DNA from: Nostoc sp. UHCC 0702
Lineage (GTDB): Bacteria > Cyanobacteriota > Cyanobacteriia > Cyanobacteriales > Nostocaceae
Direction: 5' to 3'
Assembly (NCBI GenBank): GCA_017164015.1
Contig: CP071065.1
Span: forward strand, 4,131,918-4,195,917
Length of the DNA stretch: 64,000 nucleotides
Shown here one piece after another: positions 1 through 6,861 of this stretch. The translations under genes and the position numbers were made by a program. The notes under the pieces are model-generated. The model was not told the DNA's origin and ran no database searches. It worked only from the letters and a program-made list of their open reading frames with translations. The stretch's first letter is position 1, and each line of letters opens with the position of its first letter.

Positions 1-1047
1 TATTTTCTCTCCAGGTATGCTTAGTGGCATTGGGGATGAGCTATCGAGAAAATTGAAAAACTGCTGCATATAGAGAATATTCTCAAACAGATCCACCCAA
101 TGACCGACAAATCTTTCTAGATTATTCTGGAAGTAAGTTAATGACTGTACAAACAAAAGTACGCTTCCTGGGCTGAACTCTCCTCTAAAAGCCTTTTGTA
201 CCACCCAGTAGAAAGAAAAACCATTGCCTGAAGCACTCAAAATAGCTAAGCTAGACGACCAAAATGCTTGCTTACCCCTCAGATGACGCATAGATTGATG
301 TAAAGACTGAAATGCTTGCAAGTAACGCTCCATAAAAAACGAACCTAGCTGAAACAATCTGATTTCTTTGGCATAGGTGTCAGTCAGCATCACCGAAGTA
401 TAATAATCCATTCTCCGAGCTTGAGGGCTGTTCTCAAATAAAGTTTGCCAAATAGCTTTTCCATACTGGGAAGACACCACTATCTGGGGTATAGTTGCGA
501 TCGTAATCACCAGTGGTATCCAAAAAGCTAGGGGAACTAATAGCCCGACTATCACAATCAAAGTCACAAAAGATCGACCTAATTCAACCAAATTCTCTAG
601 TAAATTCAACGGCTTATAGCTGACTTGTTCAGTGAGAAGCTGTAGCTCATCATAGAACTGAGAATCTTCAAAACGGCTCAGGTCTGAAAAAGTATCAGCT
701 TTCCGCATTAACAATAAGCTAATGTGAGCTGTTAACTTGTCATTGAGATTTCCCTGAAGTGCAAATACCCAAGGATACAGCAGCGATTCTAGTAGCAAAG
801 CTCCAACCCATCCTGCTACCAAAGGAGCAAGAATTGAATAGCTTAATTCTCTACCAGATGTTAAGGCTGTAGCAACAGCATCTACCACTAACTTGGTAAT
901 CCAAACACTTATACCAGGAAGAAAACCCTGTAATAAAGTGACAGCAATCAGAAAGACCATTTCCTTAGGCGCTGCTGTCCATAATAAGGGCAGAGAACGA
1001 AATAAAGCTCTAGTGTAGTCTTCAAACCAAAATCTTAAATCGCCCAT
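1..1047 (-). CDS. ABC exporter, permease domain (truncated by window edge)
   Basis: The minus strand is open from an ATG at 1047 to the window edge (349 codons), so the nucleotide-binding half lies outside. The protein begins MGDLRFWFEDYTRALF and has several hydrophobic helices typical of the six-helix membrane domain of exporter-type ABC transporters (for example around PKEMVFLIAVTLLQGFLPG and VTLIVIVGLLVPLAFWIPLV). The region DTYAKEIRLFQLGSFF resembles the intracellular coupling loop seen in bacteriocin and lantibiotic exporters. It is transcribed divergently from the Cys-rich precursor gene, with about 670 bp between them. I infer that it exports the mature peptide, but this rests on neighbourhood only. 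No Walker motifs are visible because the gene is cut. Confidence 0.75.
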   Translation of the reverse strand, partial: MGDLRFWFEDYTRALFRSLPLLWTAAPKEMVFLIAVTLLQGFLPGISVWITKLVVDAVATALTSGRELSYSILAPLVAGWVGALLLESLLYPWVFALQGNLNDKLTAHISLLLMRKADTFSDLSRFEDSQFYDELQLLTEQVSYKPLNLLENLVELGRSFVTLIVIVGLLVPLAFWIPLVITIATIPQIVVSSQYGKAIWQTLFENSPQARRMDYYTSVMLTDTYAKEIRLFQLGSFFMERYLQAFQSLHQSMRHLRGKQAFWSSSLAILSASGNGFSFYWVVQKAFRGEFSPGSVLLFVQSLTYFQNNLERFVGHWVDLFENILYMQQFFNFLDSSSPMPLSIPGEKI

Positions 1048-1710
1048 TTTTATTTTGTGTTAAATAAAACACCGCTTATCCCTGAGTTTGAGACTTACAT
1101 TCTATACTTCATCAACTTAAAATTACTTATCAGAATTATTCAAAAATAAGCCTCATTTTTCCGGGTGCTTTTTATTCTAAAGTTTCTCTTGCTTTTCGGC
1201 ATCAGTGACATAATGCAACCCGTTACTTGAGACGCTATGTAATGTAAAAATAATCCTACTTCAGATAGAATATAATTAATATCTGTAAGCAAAAAATACT
1301 ACCACAGAAAGAATAAAAACCTCTAGAAACAGATATTGTTAGAGAAATGAGATGACCGAAAAAAGACAAGATGACTCTAACAGTAGCAAAGATTTTCTCA
1401 AAGATAAGGTTTTAGGGAAATAAATCCCCTGTGGGAGTTCCCTGCACTTATAAAAAAGTGATTTTGACCTTTTGTGGACTAGTAAAACTCTCAATAAAAA
1501 GCTTGGTGTTTTTTGTTTAACTAGACCTGTATGGGGATGATAGTTAGACATGAATTCTTGTCTTACTTTCTGGTGATTCTTCACACACACTCTCGTTCAA
1601 AGACCTATTCTTCTGTGAAAACTGGTTGACGCAAAAACATCATCCCAGCTTTTCATCAACTCGAATGCAGATTTGCAAACAGGCTAATGAATTGAAGTTA
1701 AAAGGAGTAA
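1048..1710. other. Intergenic region between divergent exporter and precursor genes
   Basis: This AT-rich 660-bp gap should hold the promoters of both divergent genes. I could not pick out a convincing -10/-35 pair. The only small frame starting with ATG and possibly worth noting is 1352-1423 (23 codons, Lys/Asp-rich); it has a weak ribosome site and no cysteines. No RNA gene is recognised. Confidence 0.4.
1703..1707 (+). promoter_or_regulatory. Shine-Dalgarno AGGAG that decides the precursor start
   Basis: AGGAG lies 3 nt before a GTG at 1711 and 9 nt before the ATG at 1717. The spacing favours the ATG, giving a precursor that begins MLAEKTLTQATIEM rather than two residues earlier. Confidence 0.7.
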
Positions 1711-1716
1711 GTGACC

Positions 1717-2064
1717 ATGCTTGCAGAAAAAACACTGACCCAAGCAACCATAGAAATGCGTTTGGCAGACAAAGCAGACAAACTAGAACAATTGCTGTTG
1801 TCTGATGAGGAAATAGCAGCTTTAGAAAAATTAGCAATGCCAGGAGCATTTGAATCTGCGACCACCCAAAGATGGTTTGCTAATTGTGGTGGAGGATGTG
1901 GAGGATGTGGAGGATGTCGTGGATGTCGTGGATGTTGGGGATGTGGATGTCGTGGATGTCGTGGATGTCGCGGATGTGGTGGATGCCGCGGATGCGGAAT
2001 TAGCAGCCCCGGAGCAGTATCAGGTGTGATGGAGGACACTGATGAGGTCGGATTTGGATACTAA
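1717..2064 (+). CDS. Cys/Gly/Arg-rich TOMM (thiazole/oxazole) precursor peptide
   Basis: A 115-residue peptide made of a charged, helical leader (residues about 1-55, with SDEEIAALEKLAMPG) and a low-complexity core with 13 cysteines. The core runs as NC, GGGC, GGC, GGC, RGC, RGC, WGC, GC, RGC, RGC, RGC, GGC, RGC, so Cys recurs almost every third residue, always after Gly except the first. A short tail (GISSPGAVSGVMEDTDEVGFGY) follows. Alternating Gly-Cys is the classic substrate of YcaO cyclodehydratases, as in microcin B17 and heterocycloanthracin-type peptides. The next three genes are the matching enzymes. The mature product probably carries many thiazoles. No leader cleavage site is obvious; no double-Gly precedes the core other than the core glycines themselves. 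Activity (toxin, signal or metal binder) cannot be read from sequence. Confidence 0.85.
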   Translation: MLAEKTLTQATIEMRLADKADKLEQLLLSDEEIAALEKLAMPGAFESATTQRWFANCGGGCGGCGGCRGCRGCWGCGCRGCRGCRGCGGCRGCGISSPGAVSGVMEDTDEVGFGY

Positions 2065-2152
2065 ATAAACCTGGAAATAGAACAGCAATTTAGTAATTCT
2101 AGAAACCGAGTTTTTGAGTTTAGATCCACAAAATCTTGCTCTAACAGCCGAT

Positions 2153-2311
2153 AAAAACCCTGTTTTTTACCAAGCCCTGAAGGAGCGGAAATAGGGAATA
2201 GGGAAGAAAGCCCCTTGAAGATTTAAAGTTTCGCCCCTAGTGGACGGCGTAGTTTTCCCCTGTTTCCTTTCATTTAATCATTGTTATAGCTGCAAAAACA
2301 GGGTTTTTTTT
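2153..2311. repeat. 15-bp inverted repeat around ~125 bp; right arm terminator-like
   Basis: AAAAACCCTGTTTTT at 2153-2167 is exactly complementary to AAAAACAGGGTTTTT at 2294-2308, and the right arm runs into a T tract. It may be a small MITE or an attenuator between the abundant precursor transcript and the enzyme genes. The gap between precursor and ThiF gene (2065-2389) holds no other gene. Confidence 0.55.
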
Positions 2312-2389
2312 ATTTGAGCAATTGCCACTTAATATTCCGTTCATTTTTGGATAAAACCAAATTTTCATACTTTTCTATTTTTTCTGCCT

Positions 2390-3514
2390 ATGAAATTAAA
2401 CAATGATCAGCGCCTGCGTCTATTAGAACACGTCGTCATTCACGTTATGCCCTCAGATTGTAATGGCGAAGAAACTATGATATTCAATACGACGCGGCGA
2501 ACGCTGACGGTGAAAGGTCAAGCACTACATGATGTGCAAAATATTGTTTTACCTTTACTAGACGGCTCCCGAACAATAGCAGAAATCCGGGCTGCCATTG
2601 GGGAAAAATTGACAGATTCTTCACTCAATCAATGTTTAGAGTTTTTGATGGATAATCGCTTAGTAGCAGAGTATTTAGAGGATACAGTTGATTTAGATAG
2701 TCGTGGTTATTTACTTCCTCAAATCAGCCTTTATCATGAGCTAGGTTTTCAGCAAAAAGATGTCCAGCAGCATTTAGCCAACGCTAGGATTGCTGTTTTC
2801 GGACTCGCTGGTTCGGGGCTGGTAGCAGCAACAAATTTGGCTAGCGCTGGTATCGGATTTCTGCGCCTGTGCGATGATGGCTGCACACTTGCGTCAGATT
2901 CCGTGATGTCGGGCTGGGTATCTAATAAAATCGGTGCTTTTCCAGCTGTGGAAGCGGCTCGACAAATCGAAGCGATCGCAGGAGTAACCCAAACTGAGAT
3001 TATCACAGATCCTCTCAATGACGACGCAACAGTCAATGCAATGCTAGAGGATGTTGACCTCGTGATTGTCGCAACTGATGCAGTATCAGTAAATCTAGCC
3101 TATCGCCTCAACAGACTATGCCTGTTGATGCAGCGCCCATTGCTACCAGGCGGCGCTCATGGTGTTCAGGGAACTGTCGGGCCGCTAGTCTTTTCTATTG
3201 ATGGCCCTTGTTATCTGTGCTATCGGATGCGGTCTATGGCCTGTGCCAAGCTTCCAGAGGCGGAATTGGCAATTGAACAGTTTCTCAACCGAGAACGCCG
3301 TTCTCAACCACGGCTGCGAGAAAATTTGCCCATAGGCCATATGTTGGTTGGTAGTTACCTAGCTCTTGAGGCAATTAAGATGTTGCTCGGTCTGCCTATT
3401 GCTACTGATGGGAAATTACTGCATTTAGACTTGCTCGGCACAAAACTAACTCACAACGTTGTGCTGAAAAAACCTGGTTGCCCCCATTGTTCAAGACAGG
3501 AGAGAACACAGTGA
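2390..3514 (+). CDS. TOMM leader-binding ThiF/E1-like partner protein
   Basis: 374 residues. The first ~100 residues (LLEHVVIHVMPSD ... SLNQCLEFLMDNRLVAEY) look like the winged-helix RiPP recognition element found at the N-terminus of ocin-ThiF-like proteins. The rest is an E1/ThiF Rossmann fold with the nucleotide-site motif FGLAGSGLVAATNLA near residue 140. Two CxxC pairs (CYLC near 280 and CPHC near the C-terminus) match the structural zinc site of the family. In known systems such proteins bind the precursor leader and present it to YcaO; they do not themselves activate the peptide. The gene lies 325 bp after the precursor and overlaps ycaO by four bases. Start is ATG; no strong ribosome site is visible before it. 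Confidence 0.85.
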   Translation: MKLNNDQRLRLLEHVVIHVMPSDCNGEETMIFNTTRRTLTVKGQALHDVQNIVLPLLDGSRTIAEIRAAIGEKLTDSSLNQCLEFLMDNRLVAEYLEDTVDLDSRGYLLPQISLYHELGFQQKDVQQHLANARIAVFGLAGSGLVAATNLASAGIGFLRLCDDGCTLASDSVMSGWVSNKIGAFPAVEAARQIEAIAGVTQTEIITDPLNDDATVNAMLEDVDLVIVATDAVSVNLAYRLNRLCLLMQRPLLPGGAHGVQGTVGPLVFSIDGPCYLCYRMRSMACAKLPEAELAIEQFLNRERRSQPRLRENLPIGHMLVGSYLALEAIKMLLGLPIATDGKLLHLDLLGTKLTHNVVLKKPGCPHCSRQERTQ

Positions 3515-4842
3515 ATGCAGCGATCGCACTTCCACGCTGGCGCGATTTAGTTAGCCCCCATACTGGAATTATCCGAGCCATCGATAGGTTCAATAAGCCT
3601 TATACGGAGTTCGATCTGCCAGTTTTGTGGCAGGCTGAATTAGCAAATTTCCAGCTTCGTAAACAGCAGGATGATTTACGTTACGGCGTAGGCAGGGGGA
3701 TGACTGATGAACAAGCGATTTTCGGTGCTGTTGGCGAAGCTGTAGAGCGTTACTGCGGGGGTATTGTTGATGAGCGGCAAATAATTGTCAGTAGCTACGA
3801 AGAATTAAGCGATGCCTACGGCGGGCAAAGCGATCGCGCTGTCCATCCTCCTACTTTTTTCTCGTTTTCTGACAAACAATACTCTGATTCAAGTTTTCCT
3901 TTTCCAGCTTTCGATCCGGCAACGCAGACTTCATGGATGCCTGCCCTTTCCCTGGCAAGCAACCAACAGATTTTAGTCCCAGCGTTCTTGGTTTATTTGG
4001 ACTCGGATAGCGACCTAGCAGGGGATTATATTTTACCTGTGACTTCTAATGGTATGGCTAGTGGCCCAACTCTGGAATTTGCTGCCTACAGTGGTTTGTG
4101 TGAGTTGGTTGAGCGTGATGCTTTCATCATTACATGGTTAAATCGCCTACCTGCTCGGCGCATCTATTTTACTCACCGACCAGGAATTGAAACCGAAATT
4201 GCACGCCACTACGCCAGATTTGGCATTGAGCTAGTTGCCTTTGATTTCACCACTGATATTAAAGTCCCGGTTGTGATGGCAATGTTAATTGACCGTTCCG
4301 GCAAAAGTCCAGCGGTTGCCACTGGTTTGGGATGCCATCTTGATGGGGTAACAGCTTTTCGCAAGGCGATTTTTGAAGTTTGTCAAGCCCGCTTTGGTGA
4401 CATAGAACGCATGGCTGCTGGCGCTGGGGCTAATCTCAATCAATATAATGATGTTCAGAATTTGGACGATCACAGCGCTTTTTTCTACAACACAGTTCGC
4501 CTGGGCGAGTTGGATTTCTTGTTTGACCATGACCAAAGTCTAAAAGTCGAAGATTTACCAACTTACGAGTCATTAGCAGAAGTAGAGAAATTGCAATCAA
4601 TAGTTGCAAGGTTGCATTCAGTGGGTGCTGAACCTTATTTAGTGGAGATTACAACCCCTGACATCGCGTCGCTTGGTTTCCGAGTAGTGCGGACTTTGGC
4701 AAGTGAACTAGTTCCTATATATTTTGGCTATGGACAAGAGCCATTGGGTACTCGGCGGTTATTTGAGGTACCACAAAGGTTGGGTTACGGTGGTTTACGT
4801 ACTGAAAGTGACCTAAATCCCTGCCCACATCCTATGGCTTAA
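3511..4842 (+). CDS. YcaO-family azoline-forming cyclodehydratase
   Basis: 443 residues from a GTG start at 3511, chosen because AGGAG (3498-3502) sits 8 nt upstream; a longer TTG frame from 3478 has no such site. The start overlaps the previous stop as GTGA, which implies translational coupling. YcaO ATP-site signatures are visible: GRGMTDEQAIFGAVGEAVER near residue 60 and the later SGLCELVERDAFIITW. The C-terminus is PCPHPMA, a PxPxP motif, the hallmark of YcaO proteins that make azolines. The enzyme would use ATP to cyclise Cys (and possibly Ser/Thr) of the precursor, with the upstream ThiF-like protein delivering the leader. The partner is a separate polypeptide here rather than fused. 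Confidence 0.92.
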   Translation: MNAAIALPRWRDLVSPHTGIIRAIDRFNKPYTEFDLPVLWQAELANFQLRKQQDDLRYGVGRGMTDEQAIFGAVGEAVERYCGGIVDERQIIVSSYEELSDAYGGQSDRAVHPPTFFSFSDKQYSDSSFPFPAFDPATQTSWMPALSLASNQQILVPAFLVYLDSDSDLAGDYILPVTSNGMASGPTLEFAAYSGLCELVERDAFIITWLNRLPARRIYFTHRPGIETEIARHYARFGIELVAFDFTTDIKVPVVMAMLIDRSGKSPAVATGLGCHLDGVTAFRKAIFEVCQARFGDIERMAAGAGANLNQYNDVQNLDDHSAFFYNTVRLGELDFLFDHDQSLKVEDLPTYESLAEVEKLQSIVARLHSVGAEPYLVEITTPDIASLGFRVVRTLASELVPIYFGYGQEPLGTRRLFEVPQRLGYGGLRTESDLNPCPHPMA

Positions 4843-4856
4843 AACTAATTCGTCAT

Positions 4857-4946
4857 TAGACTTCTTGCATAAATCTTTTTTGTCTCACGCAAAGGCGCAA
4901 AGACGCAAAGAAAAGAACGCTAAGAACGACTTTTGCAAGAGGTCTA
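4857..4946. repeat. 90-bp MITE-like inverted repeat inside the TOMM operon
   Basis: The ends TAGACTTCTTGCATAAATC (4857) and GACTTTTGCAAGAGGTCTA (4928-4946) are inverted copies with two mismatches. The interior carries CGCAAAGGCGCAAAGACGCAAAG, a common cyanobacterial filler. The element separates ycaO from the dehydrogenase gene and may change their co-expression. Confidence 0.65.
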
Positions 4947-5003
4947 TTGGTCAATGGTCATTTGTAATTGGTAATTCGGGTACAAGATGAGGAAATCAAG
5001 CCA

Positions 5004-5753
5004 ATGCACAAAGCCAACGAACCCCTGGAGTTAGCTCTTCTGTATCATTTGAACTCTCCAGTACCTAAAAGTTATGTAAAACCTGTTGCGGCTACTGAAA
5101 TGCGGTATCTGCCGGACGCTGCTTTTCTGGAACTTCCGCTTTCCCCACGCGATAATCCCTTGACTGAGCTTTTGGTGCGGCGAAGTTCAGTGCGATCGTT
5201 TGAAAATACGGTTATGCCGCTGATTTCATTGGCTCAGCTGCTGGATGCAGGATGCGGAATCAATGGGGTGCGTCAAATAGACGATCACATCTATGAAGGT
5301 CGCAACTCCCCCTCTGCGGGTGGACTTTATCCAATTGAGATTTTCGTATCCACTCAAGGGGTAGAAGGTCTATCTGCTGGGTTATATCATTATGAACCAC
5401 GCGGTCACGGGCTACATCGGGTCAATGATGCCACGCCAACAGACTTTATAGAACCTTTATTGCACCAGGATGACATTGCTAACGCCAATGCTCTGTTTTT
5501 GTTCACATCTGTGTTTATGCGAACTATGTGCAAATACGGTGCCCGTGGCTACCGCTTTGCGCTTTTGGAAGCTGGTCATCAAGCTGAAAATATATCTTTA
5601 ATGGCTGTGCAATTAGGTCTTGGCAGTCTTTGTATAGGTGGATTTTATGATATGAGTGTGAACGCCATGTTGGGCATTGACGGGAGTCATCATGCTGCAC
5701 TTTACTGTGTTGCAGTCGGTACTTGTAAGGGTACAGATAGCGGTGTGATGTAA
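5004..5753 (+). CDS. SagB/ThcOx-type FMN-dependent azoline dehydrogenase
   Basis: 249 residues from ATG 5004 (GAGGAA about 11 nt upstream). A longer TTG frame from 4968 would start inside sequence that looks like repeat filler, so I reject it. Nitroreductase-fold motifs are present: LLVRRSSVRSF (phosphate-binding arginines) near residue 60, SPSAGGLYPIEIFV near 110, and LLEAGHQAENISLMAVQLGLGS near 190. SagB-type enzymes use FMN to oxidise thiazolines and oxazolines to thiazoles and oxazoles, the second step after YcaO. It is co-directional with the other TOMM genes, 161 bp after ycaO with a MITE between. Slightly short next to fused homologues but complete. Confidence 0.88.
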   Translation: MHKANEPLELALLYHLNSPVPKSYVKPVAATEMRYLPDAAFLELPLSPRDNPLTELLVRRSSVRSFENTVMPLISLAQLLDAGCGINGVRQIDDHIYEGRNSPSAGGLYPIEIFVSTQGVEGLSAGLYHYEPRGHGLHRVNDATPTDFIEPLLHQDDIANANALFLFTSVFMRTMCKYGARGYRFALLEAGHQAENISLMAVQLGLGSLCIGGFYDMSVNAMLGIDGSHHAALYCVAVGTCKGTDSGVM

Positions 5754-5884
5754 AAGTTGAACTGGGGACTAGAGACTGGGGATTGCTGTGAAGAAACACA
5801 AGACAGGAGGTGAAGCAATAAAATTTTACTTTAACTAAAACCGCGAAATTCCCCATCCCTCTATAAGGTGAGGATGGATAGCGG

Positions 5885-5921
5885 GGTAAAAACTCAACTC
5901 AAGGGCAGTTGAGTTTTTACC
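5885..5921 (+). terminator. 15-bp perfect stem-loop closing the TOMM cluster
   Basis: GGTAAAAACTCAACT (5885-5899) and AGTTGAGTTTTTACC (5907-5921) form a perfect stem with a 7-nt loop. There is no long T run afterwards, so it may be an imperfect or bidirectional terminator. Confidence 0.55.
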
Positions 5922-6523
5922 AATCTCCTGTGTTGCCAGCAGTAAATATTTAAACTTGCACTTATCTGGTGGATATTATAGTATATATGTACTCAATTGC
6001 TCAATTGAGAAAAAATTAAAAAATTATTTCAGAGCGCTTAATCTTAGGGTATGGACTAAGAACAATGAGCGCGATCGTTTGCTGTGGAGAGCGACACTGT
6101 AAAACCTTTTATTGAAAAGCTTCTATGCCTGTTGCCACCCGTCAGGAGTAAAACTTCTTGATTACACCAAAGTGTACATAAATAAAAAAGGCTTTTAATC
6201 AACAATACCTTCGCCAATTTACGAGGGTGAATTGATGTCTGAACTCCCTTTTTTCTAAGGCTTGGCAAAAACAATAAGTCCTAAAAATTCCTTCAAGGTT
6301 GACCAGAAGGCTTTTTTAACGTATCGCCCCCAGTATCAAGGGTCTGACGTTTCCAACTACCTTATAAGCTAAACGTCTATGTACAGGCGATTTTGCCGTT
6401 TTTGCCAAAATTTTTTTAGGCTCTTATTTTGGCAAAGGTATTGATCAAATTAAATATTTATTAAAAGCTAAAATTAGCTTTTTAGTTTTTGAGAATATGC
6501 AGTATGTGCGGTTGGTTGCTAGC
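5922..6523. other. Gene-poor AT-rich spacer
   Basis: No supported gene. It contains the palindrome CTCAATTGAG near 6010 and a hairpin with arms GCCAAAAT (6404-6411) and ATTTTGGC (6426-6433). It separates the RiPP cluster from the defence genes. Confidence 0.5.
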
Positions 6524-6797
6524 TTACCGGACTGGATGGTACAGCCCGTCTTTTAAGTTAAACCGCCATCCGTGTTTGCCTCTTTCGCGTTCAGATATCC
6601 AATGCTTTCCATCATTTGATGGGGTGGTAGAGTCCATCGTCACCATAGCGCCACCCAACAGAACCAGGATCTTTAGACTACACCACCTTTCAAAATCCTT
6701 GTCACTGTGATTGTTTTGCTCTCGCTCTCAAGCGGAGTGCTTTGGTGAGGGCTTTGGGGAGTTTGAAGTTAATCAATTCACGTTCCACGTTAGCCAT
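6524..6797 (-). pseudogene. Remnant of a small cyanobacterial DNA-binding-like protein
   Basis: An ATG at 6797 starts MANVERELINFKLPKALTKA, then stops at 6702 after 31 residues. In the next stretch another frame continues to a stop at 6524 and ends GKHGWRFNLKDGLYHPVR. From memory, cyanobacteria have a family of longer proteins that start and end with similar phrases, so I read this as one gene that suffered an internal deletion and a stop. The upstream flank with ATATATAC and AGTACAGACAGT may be its old promoter, now just ahead of the GNAT-PIN gene. Confidence 0.4.
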
Positions 6798-6861
6798 TTC
6801 TACACCACATATATACTCTAGTACAGACAGTTTACCGCATTGGCAAGGTGACGAATTTGCT

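Noticed and set aside
1352..1423. 23-codon frame upstream of the precursor, possible second small peptide
   Set aside because: No Cys, weak ribosome site and no sequence feature to support it.
1698..2039. Minus-strand frame rich in Pro-His-Arg repeats opposite the precursor gene
   Set aside because: It is the mirror of the Gly-Cys codon repeats and has no ribosome site; the plus-strand gene fits the enzyme context.
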